DNA from: Leishmania martiniquensis
Lineage: Eukaryota > Euglenozoa > Kinetoplastea > Trypanosomatida > Trypanosomatidae
Direction: 5' to 3'
Length of the DNA stretch: 64,000 nucleotides
Assembly (NCBI RefSeq): GCF_017916325.1
Contig: NC_090169.1
Coordinates: 562,001 to 626,000, forward strand
The notes beneath the pieces were generated by a model, which saw only the letters and a list, made by a program, of their open reading frames with translations, did not search any database and was not told the DNA's origin. Positions 9,037 to 18,468 of the stretch are shown here, piece after piece (positions within the stretch are counted from its first letter, which is position 1; every line of letters begins with the position of its first letter). A program made the position numbers and the translations under genes.

Positions 9037-10713
9037 TTACATCCATTCCCGCAGCACCTGCGCGTCCGACATCGCCTCTACGCGACGCACAAAGCTAGAG
9101 AGCCGAAGGAGCCCTGCCATCTGCTTCGCAGAAGGCCGCTGTCGTGATTGATTGGCTACATTAACGGGACTGCGCCCGCCAGCGCCGCTTTGCGCGCGAG
9201 GTGTTGGCGCTGGCCCGGCCTGCAGCGCCTGCGCTTTCAAAAAGAGGCGCGCTTTTTCGTACTCCTCATTAGGCGGGCAAACCTTTTGAAAGGCGTCCCA
9301 GCGCTTCGCAGCGGCTCGCACGGCGCCGCCGGGGGCTGAGGCGGTAGGCGTCGATGCAGTCGCCGCGTCTCTGACATTCCCCGTTAGCACACTACCCTGA
9401 TTAGTGGGATGGAGGCCATTATGAGGCTCGCCACATCCAAGTGCGCGCAAAACTAGCTCCAAGCTCGCAAAGTTTTCCACGCCGCGCCGCAGCACCGGAG
9501 GCAGACGCGCTCCGCCCGCCGGTGCACCCGTTCTCTCGGCCAATGACGTTGACTCACAGCCATTGAGAACGAGACGCGCTATACGGCGCTCAAACTCGTC
9601 AACTTCCGCGGCAGAGACCAGCGCCGGGTGAGGCACGGTAGCTGCTGCTGACCCGTTCTCGGAGCGAGAAGAGACCGTGGCTGCACCGGCAGCCTCGCAC
9701 GCAAGAGAAGGCTCAGATTCAGATACCTTACAAGGAACCAGCAGCGACTGCCACTGGCGCAGCTGCGCGTCTTGTTGCCGCAGAAGTTCCTCCTGAAGAT
9801 TCAGGCGGCACTCGCAGGTTCGCTTCATCTCTTCCAGTGCCTCTATCTCTCTCTCCAGCTTAGCGCACGTTTCAGCCGACGGTGAAGGAGCGGCGGGAGC
9901 GGTGTCAGCGGAGTCGACCGCCGCACAAGCTTTCGCCCGCGCTAGCAGCTGCTGTCGGAGCCCGAGTCGCACAGACCTCGAGGCCGCTGGCATTGACGAC
10001 CCGCCGTTCGTTCGCAGTGTGAGATCGACGTCGACGTTTTGTGCGTAAATATCCTGCGCGCGCACCGAGAGACGCTCCTCCATTCTGGCTATCTCTGACT
10101 CGTAGTATGCCTCCTCGGCGTGACGCTCGCGTGCGCGTTGCACCAGAGCGACGCGTAGCTCCTCTCGCGCGCGGGCCGGGACTGCGATGGGAATTCGCCG
10201 CTGGTGAGCCGCCGCAAGCCACAGCGCGGTGCCCTGGCTCCCCACAATCACATTCATCCGCACAGACACCATGCAAAGCACCCCCAGCGTTCTTAAGTTG
10301 CAGAAGGAGAAGCAGTAAATCACAAGCTGCGGCGAAAGCTTCGAAATCGCCGGTTGAACACTTCCCGGAAGCGTTGGTGCCATCGCAGCACTCCTCTTTG
10401 TAGCAACAACGGCCGGCCGTGATGGTGCACCGTCACCCACATTTTGGAGTGGTACGTCCACGGTCGCCTTGATCGTCTCGATCGCTGTGCTCACGTTGGC
10501 GGTGGCCGACGCCACCGCCTCTTGCTCCACCGGCAGAAAGGCTGCCTCTATTTTGCGTAACGCCGCCCTTAAGTCACTCGTGTCGTGATATGTATCGAGC
10601 CGAATGGATGTGTAGCCGGCCCCAGTGCGCTGCGAGCCTTTCAGCGACGGGAGAAGAAAGGTGTTACTGCGCAGCGGAGACACCTTCCCGCTGGCGGAGA
10701 CGGAAGACTTCAT
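9037..10713 (-). CDS. F-box-like coiled-coil protein
   Basis: The 558-residue product has a segment near residues 120-166 (starting KLSPQLVIYCFSFCNLRTLG and running to ALWLAAA) with the spacing of an F-box: hydrophobic positions of the first helix, an L-x-x-L step, a V-S-x-R step and a closing W. If real, it would bind Skp1 and act as a ubiquitin-ligase substrate adaptor. Charged helices follow at about 185-215 and 278-323, both likely coiled coils. The rest is Ala/Ser/Pro-rich. No C-terminal substrate-binding repeat is recognised, so the target is unknown. The frame is open for another 137 codons upstream. A T8 tract (minus strand of 10808-10815) with acceptor AG at 10782-10783 puts the start at 10713, the first ATG, with a 68-nt leader. 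Confidence 0.65.
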   Translation of the reverse strand: MKSSVSASGKVSPLRSNTFLLPSLKGSQRTGAGYTSIRLDTYHDTSDLRAALRKIEAAFLPVEQEAVASATANVSTAIETIKATVDVPLQNVGDGAPSRPAVVATKRSAAMAPTLPGSVQPAISKLSPQLVIYCFSFCNLRTLGVLCMVSVRMNVIVGSQGTALWLAAAHQRRIPIAVPARAREELRVALVQRARERHAEEAYYESEIARMEERLSVRAQDIYAQNVDVDLTLRTNGGSSMPAASRSVRLGLRQQLLARAKACAAVDSADTAPAAPSPSAETCAKLEREIEALEEMKRTCECRLNLQEELLRQQDAQLRQWQSLLVPCKVSESEPSLACEAAGAATVSSRSENGSAAATVPHPALVSAAEVDEFERRIARLVLNGCESTSLAERTGAPAGGARLPPVLRRGVENFASLELVLRALGCGEPHNGLHPTNQGSVLTGNVRDAATASTPTASAPGGAVRAAAKRWDAFQKVCPPNEEYEKARLFLKAQALQAGPAPTPRAQSGAGGRSPVNVANQSRQRPSAKQMAGLLRLSSFVRRVEAMSDAQVLREWM

Positions 10714-10781
10714 GGTAAGAAGAGCTATATGCGCAGAGAAGTCTAGCGGCGTATTAGGGTGCCTCAAGTGCTTGGTGACCG

Positions 10782-10815
10782 CTGTTCCAACACCAGCCAA
10801 CGGAAGCAAAAAAAA
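10782..10815 (-). promoter_or_regulatory. Polypyrimidine tract and trans-splice acceptor
   Basis: T8 and flanking pyrimidines precede the first AG at 10783-10782 on the minus strand. This fixes the start of the F-box-like gene. Confidence 0.55.
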
Positions 10816-11638
10816 TGGCGCCTTGGTGCTCTCAGAGTGGAAACTCACAGGTGGTGCAGTGCAAGGCAATCGCTCGTTGAGCACGCAAGCGCCGCAGAAC
10901 GTTACCCTTTCGCGGAGCGCGAAGTGCGCACCCCCTCCCGTTCCTTCCCATGCAACCTCGCTTGTAGAGCCCACACACCGCCGGAGCAAACCTGTCACAG
11001 CGGCGCAAACGTTGCTTTGGCGACGCGGTGGCGTAGAGAGAGAGAGAGCAAGCGCGGGATCTGAACAAGTTACCACGAGCAGGAAGAGATGAAGCATCTG
11101 GGATAGAGAAGCAGAAAGCGGCATAAAGCAGAAGCGAGAAGCGATAGGGCATCTAACGCATCAAGACATATGGAGGCCCGCAAGCCCCAAGGCTGGACTT
11201 CCTCCGCAGGCGTTTCGACGGCGGTGTGATTCCTATTTGCGTGCAAGTGAGTGTACATATATGCTCATCGAAAGGAACAGATGCATACCATAGCAGCAAC
11301 CTTACAGAGTCGACGCCGTTCGAGGTTCCCCAACGGCTTTGAATTCATATTTTTTGCCTTTCCATTGGTACCTATCAGCTCCTCGGCTGATGCGCATCAC
11401 CACACAAAACAGGGAGAAAGAGAGGTAGTGAGGGAGGGAGAGCGCAATGATTCAGGGGCATCGAGAGGAGGGAGGGGGGGCGACGGCGAAAGAAAAAGCA
11501 ACTCATTCGGCGAATCGGCATGCGCGTAAGATCACGTAGAAAAATATGAGTGCGAGGCAGACAGACAGAGAAGAGGGGAGGGGTGAGCAGAAATGTCCAT
11601 CTCACACATCATAAAGCAACAGCGTAACGACAGTGCAA

Positions 11639-11671
11639 ACACACACACACACACGCGCGCACACACACACA
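11639..11671. repeat. (CA)n microsatellite with a CG interruption
   Basis: About 33 bases of alternating CA/CG dinucleotides. Repeats of this kind are common in trypanosomatid intergenic DNA. Confidence 0.9.
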
Positions 11672-12619
11672 AACGCAAAGGACCGCCCCCGCAGGGATGG
11701 TACCGACGGGGACGCGCGAGAGGTGCGGGGCGTGGGTGTGGGTAGGAAAGACGTGCTATAGGGAGAAACGAAGCCTCGTCTCTGAAGGAAAAGAAAGGAA
11801 AACGAGCGTGTGTGAGTGTAGGTGAGGTGCGGCACGGTCTAGTGCGTCCACGATACGAGCGACTGCACAACGGGAGACGGAACAGCATCCCCCTAATGAC
11901 AGAACAAAGGGGCTACGCTTCCTGTATCAAAGAAGAAAAAAAAGAAAACGCACGAATCGCCTCTTCTGCGCATCCGCCCCCTGACTTGGCGAAAGGCAGC
12001 ATCGCTAGCGCCGCAGTATTGGGGGATGCACTCGTATACAGACACACAGACGCAGATGCAGAGAAAAGGACCTCGTCCTTCGTACTCTGTCCACGCGCTG
12101 CAGAGTCTCTGACCCGATGTGTACGGCGGGTGCGTCTTCCTCTTCAGCGGCGCTTTGCTCTTTTCGTTCGTTGTACGCTGCGATGTGGCCACCATTGCAT
12201 GTTCCTCAGCCCCCACCTCTCGCCTCACCGCCACCATCACTCCCTCTTTCCTCTCTCTATCATCACAGCAGAGATCATCCCCTTTCGCGCGTTCGCATGC
12301 GCGTGCAGTGCGATGTCTCCTGTGCTGCGCGCAAACACGCCAACCATCGACTCCAGAGGTGAAGAACAGCGGGAGTGAAAGAGGCAGTGAAAGGGGGAGG
12401 AGGAGGAGGAGCAGGGTAGGAAGGGGGACGCGACATCTCCGGAAGGGAGAAGCATGAAGACCTTCGCGAGCGCAAACATGGCAGGGTCTGCTTGGGGAGA
12501 GAGTGTGTGTGTGTGAGAGAGGCAGCGAACAAGGAGACAGAGAAGCGTGTTTCCTCTGGCCATTGGCGCGTCTGTCAAAATGCTTCACCATCAGACGTAC
12601 GGCCCGTAAAGGTACTTCG

Positions 12620-14917
12620 TCAATGAAGGATTTGCTGCACTTCCTCCACAATCTGCCTGACCAACGCCGGCTCCATCACAATGACCTTCACCTCGAAGCG
12701 CGCGCGCACTGGACGGTGGTCTGACTGCCGCAGATTCGGGACATACGTATACTCTAATGGGTGAATGTGGTTGGTTACCATCGGGAAGCGTACCGGCATG
12801 GCAACCTCTTCCACTGACGACAGCGACGCTGGCGCACACCGTTGGCGACGCGCGGCACAGAAGGTTGGCGCACACAGTTTCCGCTCCCACACCCCATGCG
12901 GCGGTGCACCCAACGGCAACGACGCCGAAGGACACTGAAACAGCCTATCCGCCAAGTCACGGCCGTTCTGCCGGTCGGCCGCGGCCATGGTAGTGGAGGT
13001 ATCCTCCAGCTCACGCGACAGCGATCGCTCGCTGGAAAGATCGTCAGAGCTCGTGGACGACGACAAGCGCGCGGAGGCCGCCATTGCTCCTGGTGCCTCA
13101 TCTTTGACCAGTTGCGTACTGTCCAGGTCTTCTAGCGACAGCCACGCACCGGCGTCTGACGAGCTGCTTTGCAGATAGGCGGGTGATCGCAGGGCATTCA
13201 GCGGCGACTCAAAGATGATGAGACACTTGGCCGCCTCTGCACACATTTCTTTTTGCGACGCCACCGCCGCCGCATCGCTCTCCAGCACGCGAAAGAGGAC
13301 GCGATCGCACCAGGCCGGGTCGCGGTGTTTTCGACTGGTGTCGAACACGTCCGTGCCTCTATCGTACTTGTACGTGGGCGGGAACGAAATCCACTGCTCC
13401 TGAAAGCCATCGAAGGCCTCACCAGACACCATCAGCTGGCGCAGCTCGTCGTGGCAGAGCAGGTTGTCGTACTCACCACGCCTCACGGACTCTTTGATAA
13501 GGGATCCTGGCAGCGCGTGCAGCCGCGAGTTCAAGTCTCCAATGAAGAAGACGTAGTCGTGGTCGTCCAGAACACGGGTCTCCGCAGCTGAAGTGAAGGT
13601 CGGCCGAAAGGCGGAGTGCCCGAAGCTGAAGAGACGATCCCACGCACTTTTTCCCTTCACTGACGAGCTGTCGATGCTTTGGCTCAGCACCTCTTTCGAA
13701 TTCAGAAAGGTCTGCAACACTTCAGTCTCGTCGTCGATCCAGGCGGGCAAGTCGAACCGAATATCCTTTAGCGCCGCCTGATAGTTGCGCATGCGGCGCT
13801 TCTCGTTGTGCTTGTGCGCCACAAAGTGGGCGGAGATGAAGAGAAACCGCTTGCCGTAGATGGTGACGCGCATGGCGACGGAGCCTTTGTTGCCCAGCAC
13901 GGAAAGAGCGCCGGTGCGGGTGAGGGAAAGGCGCACGTGGGAGACGTAGTCTACATGCTTTGCCTGCACCAGCACAATCAGTACCAGCCCGACGAGCTGC
14001 ACCACCTTCACCTTCTTGTATTGAATGGTGCGATCCGAGGCAGCGGCCAGGGCTTCGATGATGGCATCCGTCCACTCCCAGCTGCGCTCCGTCGATTCCT
14101 TCACAAGCGCCGTCCCCGTCATCTCGACCTCCTGCAGGCTAATGAGAAACAAGTCTGGGAACTTTGCCTCGAGACACTGCCACTCGCTGTTCAAGATGGC
14201 TGCAGCCCTCTGCTGATCGGCTAGGCGGAGATCCTCCATGCCGCTGCACTTGCAGCTTCTGGGGCCCTCACTGGAGCTGGCGTTCGAAGTCGATTTCCGG
14301 GACCGCATGGCTGAGGAGCCAGTCGGGTACTGGGGCTTGCTCAGAGAGCCGCCGCTGGCTAAAATGGCCTGCTTGTGCTCCTGATAGTGCTTCACCTCGT
14401 CTGTGAGTTCCTGCCCGATCAGCCATGACAGGAAGGCATCTTCATACACAGGTGGTGCCTGTTGGTTCACGTTCCATGTGCACGCATTCACCAGGAGCGG
14501 CGCCTGCAGATCGTCCACGGAGACGTCGCGGAGGCAACTGCGGATGCGCGCATTCACTCGCTGTCGCGTTTTCAGCGTCTCCTCGTACGCCGTAGCGGTT
14601 CGTGGGGTGATAGCACCGCTGCTGTCGCCACTGCTGCACTCGGTAGAGATCTCAGTCTCGATGCGAAGCGGCCGCGCGAAGCGGCGCGCCGCACCGATGC
14701 CAGATCGCAGAGCGTCCTTGATGCTGCTCTCGGTCTTTTCTCGCTTGCCCCAGTGAGGGGAGTAGTGAAGCAGCTTCTCCAGCGCCTCCACGCGCTTTAC
14801 TATTCCGAAGGTCGCCAGCCACATGATCACCTCAATGACGATCACCGCCGCACGCGCCCACAGCGGCGCCCTTGGTACCTCTTCCTTTTGGCTTCGCTGA
14901 GCAGGATGCATGACCAT
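12620..14917 (-). CDS. Inositol polyphosphate 5-phosphatase (type II), membrane-anchored
   Basis: The 765-residue product removes the 5-phosphate from inositol phosphates or phosphoinositides. Family motifs appear in order: ACTWNVNQQAPP (about 147-158), ISLQEVEMTG (about 257), the metal/catalytic block FFIGDLNSRLH (about 456-466), DPAWCDRVL (about 533-541) and SDHRPVRARF (about 731-740). A hydrophobic helix near 21-38 (VIVIEVIMWLATFGIV) could anchor it to a membrane. Between PAWCDRVL and SDHRPV lie about 190 residues, far more than the few tens usual in the family; this insert is rich in Ser, Asp and Ala. No lipid-binding or SAC domain is seen. The frame continues upstream, but the tract TTTTTCTTTTCTTTG with AG at 15047-15048 leaves 14917 as the first ATG. 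Substrate preference cannot be read from sequence. Confidence 0.92.
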   Translation of the reverse strand: MVMHPAQRSQKEEVPRAPLWARAAVIVIEVIMWLATFGIVKRVEALEKLLHYSPHWGKREKTESSIKDALRSGIGAARRFARPLRIETEISTECSSGDSSGAITPRTATAYEETLKTRQRVNARIRSCLRDVSVDDLQAPLLVNACTWNVNQQAPPVYEDAFLSWLIGQELTDEVKHYQEHKQAILASGGSLSKPQYPTGSSAMRSRKSTSNASSSEGPRSCKCSGMEDLRLADQQRAAAILNSEWQCLEAKFPDLFLISLQEVEMTGTALVKESTERSWEWTDAIIEALAAASDRTIQYKKVKVVQLVGLVLIVLVQAKHVDYVSHVRLSLTRTGALSVLGNKGSVAMRVTIYGKRFLFISAHFVAHKHNEKRRMRNYQAALKDIRFDLPAWIDDETEVLQTFLNSKEVLSQSIDSSSVKGKSAWDRLFSFGHSAFRPTFTSAAETRVLDDHDYVFFIGDLNSRLHALPGSLIKESVRRGEYDNLLCHDELRQLMVSGEAFDGFQEQWISFPPTYKYDRGTDVFDTSRKHRDPAWCDRVLFRVLESDAAAVASQKEMCAEAAKCLIIFESPLNALRSPAYLQSSSSDAGAWLSLEDLDSTQLVKDEAPGAMAASARLSSSTSSDDLSSERSLSRELEDTSTTMAAADRQNGRDLADRLFQCPSASLPLGAPPHGVWERKLCAPTFCAARRQRCAPASLSSVEEVAMPVRFPMVTNHIHPLEYTYVPNLRQSDHRPVRARFEVKVIVMEPALVRQIVEEVQQILH

Positions 14918-15046
14918 TGCTCTTCCCTCGTACAAGGAAACGCGGTCAAATCTGTGTCTGTCTCGGTGCAGGGCGGGGCGCAAAGAGGTCAACGCGCACA
15001 AGATGCCGAACGGCTGCTTTGCCGGCTTCTGCCGTGGTGAGGGCGA

Positions 15047-15064
15047 CTACAAAGAAAAGAAAAA
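15047..15064 (-). promoter_or_regulatory. Polypyrimidine tract and trans-splice acceptor of the inositol phosphatase
   Basis: On the minus strand a near-perfect T/C run ends in GTAG at 15048-15047. No ATG occurs in the following 129-nt leader before 14917. This is one of the clearest acceptors in the window. Confidence 0.7.
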
Positions 15065-15095
15065 TGTGGCTTCACGTCTCGAGCCTTTGTGCCAG

Positions 15096-15119
15096 CACAC
15101 ACGCACACACACACACACA
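15096..15119. repeat. (CA)n microsatellite
   Basis: CA repeated with a single CG unit, in the predicted 5' flank of the inositol phosphatase gene. Confidence 0.85.
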
Positions 15120-17272
15120 TACGCCACGAAGAGTCCGCCAAGAACACAAAAGACAAGAATGAGAGAGACGGTGGTAGTGAGGGAGGGGAGCAACCCACAA
15201 CTGACGAAAAGAAAGACAGAGCAAGAGAACCAGGCGAGTCGGCCCGCGGATCGGAGGGGAAGCAAGAGGGAGAGAGCGTCAATACACCATCACAAGAGCA
15301 CAGCCAACCTAGGTGAATAAGAAGGCGAGAGGGGAGTAGCAGCAAGATATCTGTCTCGCACGTACATTAGCAGCAGCTTCGATGCACACCGACGCAGGCG
15401 CGGATACAGCAACTCGAGAAGAAAGCGTGTCAACAAGATCCGAAGGCAGAAAACAATCACGACAGCAAAGGCAGTTGGCTGAGGCGCGAAAGATGGCTGT
15501 GGCGTTGCCACTATCGAGCCAGCCCAGAGTTGCGATATACAGCGCGGCCTTCGAAACCGCAGGACGTTAGAAGAGAAAGGGAAGAAAAAGGGTTGAGCGC
15601 TTTTGCTTCTGGTATGCGCCCAGACCCCTCAGCAGCATAAAGAGTAACGGTGACCACACCAGCGCGGGTTGGAGCAGCTGGGGAGGACCTCCCTTGCGGT
15701 CAATGCTGTGGCGCAGCGGATTCTCGTCCGCAGAGACCTTGGTTTCTACCTCCCGGCAAACGGGAGGTCAACAAACAAGCAACCCAAAGAAAATGAGGAG
15801 AAGGTCCGAGGAATTTATACCTCGCTGACTTCCACGCGTCTCTCCCCCCAAGCAGCACGCACACACAGCAATAGACGCACACCAACAGACGGGGGAAGAA
15901 CAGTTGAGCTCAAACACGTGAAGGATTCAACGCGCGCTCGCACACACGTACATATGTATGCATACAAAAGAGGTGAAGAAGTGCACGCAGAGTCAGAGGG
16001 GAGAGGGGAAAGGGAAGGCCGAACGGGAAAGGATTGAGCGTGAAGACGAGCGGATAGACAGGCGAGAAAGACAGAGAGGGGTAGTGAGGGGTGAGGGGTG
16101 GGGAAGAAATCTCGACAAGAGCCCAGCGCAGCTGAGGAGCGGAAAGGCAGTATTACAATAGAGGAAAGTGCTGGCGGAGGAGCATGAGGGCAAGGGGCAA
16201 TGCTGTATGTATATGTGCGTCTGCGTAAGGAGGGGCGTGCATGCACCGAATCCACTACACACAAGCACAGGAGCAAGCACAGTTACAAATCCGCGTACAC
16301 TGGCACACAAACAAAAGGATGTGATGGACGGGCCGCCCTCTTGACGTCAGGTGGCGGTGGGCGTGTATGTATCCGTTTCGTTGTACGCTGTGGCCTACGG
16401 CGATGGCAGGGAGCCTCTGTATCTGCGCGTATGCAAGCGCGTGTATTTCTTGACAGACAGATGTGCTCTCGCACTGTCCACGAGAGCCCCAACGTCGTGC
16501 GCTGATACGAGGGCGCGTGCAAGCGTGCGACGATGATGTCAAGCGTTTTTTTGTGTGTGTGGAGAACAGAGACGTGCGTCAGAAAAGGAATGATGGAAGA
16601 GATTCCAATAGAGGCATTCAGATTGGTGCGCCGGTAGAAGTGACGTGTGCCTTTGAGCCACACCCGCCCAAAGACATGTGCACGGCATGCTCGTCGTCCA
16701 GCCCCCTCTTGGCAGTGTCAGTGGCACTTGCGTGATGAATGGCAAGGCCAGCATTGAAAGCAGCTGCGCTTACTCAAAGAGGAAGTCGCTTAGAGCAGCG
16801 ATGATGACTTCACTAGACTACGGCAACGCTCTCAAAAGACATCAAGACGCAGGCACCGACGATTCCCATGGGGATGGGGAGTTGAGGAGGGTGAGAGGAA
16901 GGAAGGGAGGGGAGTGGGGGGAGACCGCTAAGTACGCCCACGACATTGAATTCACGGCGACTGTGTGCCTGACCGCTTTTTGCTTTTATCCGTCTTGGCG
17001 TTTCCTTTTCCGTTTGTGGTTGTGGCTGTTGAGAGTCGGTTCTCTGTCACGCGGAACTGGGAGTGATAAACGACATAAGAGCCGGCCGCGCCTGTGCGTT
17101 ACGCGTACCCTTTCTCTCCCCGTCTCCCCTCCTGAGGAGGCAGAGGGAAGGAAAGAGGGGAAGGTAGAGGTGCACGGGGTGAGAGGTGAAGAGGTAAAAG
17201 AGGACGAATCTTCCTTTTTTGTTGTTCTTCTTGGAAGGTCCGCCACTTCTCACCACAGCATCGCCAAAAGAA

Positions 17273-17317
17273 ATACGTATATATATACCTATATATATAT
17301 ACAAGAGGGGGGGGGGG
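17273..17317. repeat. (TA)n tract followed by an 11-G run
   Basis: Alternating TA with single interruptions spans 17273-17302, followed shortly by eleven G residues (17307-17317). A similar TA/TG tract occurs near 34396-34437. Confidence 0.85.
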
Positions 17318-18468
17318 AACGAAGAAGACGTGACAAGGAGAACCACCACCACAACGGAAACACACACACACGCACAAAAGAGGCGGTTGCAGACGACAAC
17401 GAGAGAGAGAATCATGGGGAAAGCCGGCGAGCAAAAAAGCCGCAAAACAGAGAGGGAAGACGTGAAGGAAAAGAAATAGCGAAGAGAAGAGGGCCGGGAG
17501 AAGCGGGAGAAAAAAGCGAATACAGAAATATTTCGGTGCGAGCTGAGCGAGGGAGGGAGAGAGAGCGGCTTTCTGGCTCTCTCGGCAGCCGTGTCGTCTG
17601 TTGTGCATCAGTGAAAAAGACACTTCAGGATTCGCCTTGATCTCGGCAATGGTATGCGGGGATCGGCCTCAGTGAGTCTGGCTGCCAGTTTGCGCTCGCA
17701 GCTTCGACATGGAGCGCGGCATGGGTTCGAAAGAAAAAAAAGCGAGAGGAGAAGGGACTCACGTGGAACATTTGAATGAGCGGAAATGGGGGAGAAGGAT
17801 GGAGACGGCAGTGACGCAAACCTAATCAACATACAATACAGGGGGACCGCCACATCCGTAGCTCACTATCTACATCCATGGACATGCAACAGAAGCAACA
17901 AAAAGATGGACCGTCCAAGCTGCGGGTGAGCTTCTATCCACCGCTGTCATCTCTCGCATACGCAACACATAAGCACACCGCCTCTCGCTTCCGTAGCCTA
18001 AAGCGGTGCGAGTCACGCAGGAGCGTCTGAGAGGGGGAGAGAGAGAGTAGGGAGGGAGGGAGGCTGCATGCGCACGGTGCTGTACATCGGGGTGCTCGCG
18101 GCACCCATAAGCAAAAGGTAAGATGGAAAACGGAAAGTGACGTCGTCAAACGTGAAAGGGTAAAGAAGACAAACAAACAGACACGAAAAGAAACGCAAGC
18201 GCGGTGGAGGGTAAAGTGGGCGGGAGGGGACTGAGGTGAGGAATCATACCCGAGAAGATGCTCCAGGCGCGCACAAGATCTCAACCGCCTTGCCACGCTC
18301 GATTCCCGCAATCCTCCTTCCCCCCCTCCATGTGACCTTTGACATACTCCATTTTCATCTGACTCGCCTCAAGCTCTTTTACATGATCTGCTACACAGTA
18401 GGTGCTGCCAGCGCCAGTAACACGGCAACCATCATCGGTAAGCACCTGGGCGCTCTAGTGCTGCCATG

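Larger units (their letters stand above)
10714..12619. other. Long intergenic region with simple repeats
   Basis: Holds the leader of the F-box-like gene and the 3' UTR of the inositol phosphatase gene. It contains a (CA)n tract near 11639-11671 and several purine or pyrimidine runs. Plus-strand pyrimidine tracts near 12210-12270 resemble splice signals but have no gene after them. No reliable coding frame is seen. Confidence 0.6.
14918..18468. other. 3.5-kb gene-free interval
   Basis: This is the longest gap in the window. It must contain the 5' leader of the inositol phosphatase and the 3' UTR of the pseudocyclase gene. It holds a (CA)n tract (15096-15119), a (TA)n tract followed by G11 (17273-17317) and many purine runs. 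Plus- and minus-strand frames, including a 320-codon plus-strand frame at 16678-17640, are low-complexity and lack any domain. I see no RNA gene. Confidence 0.55.

Noticed and set aside
11893..12651. Minus-strand frame of 252 codons overlapping the end of the inositol phosphatase gene
   Set aside because: It overlaps the phosphatase stop in another frame and encodes low-complexity sequence typical of translated UTR.
16678..17640. Plus-strand frame of 320 codons in the 3.5-kb gap
   Set aside because: It runs against the direction of the whole cluster, crosses the TA/G11 repeat, and its product is composed of low-complexity charged stretches.
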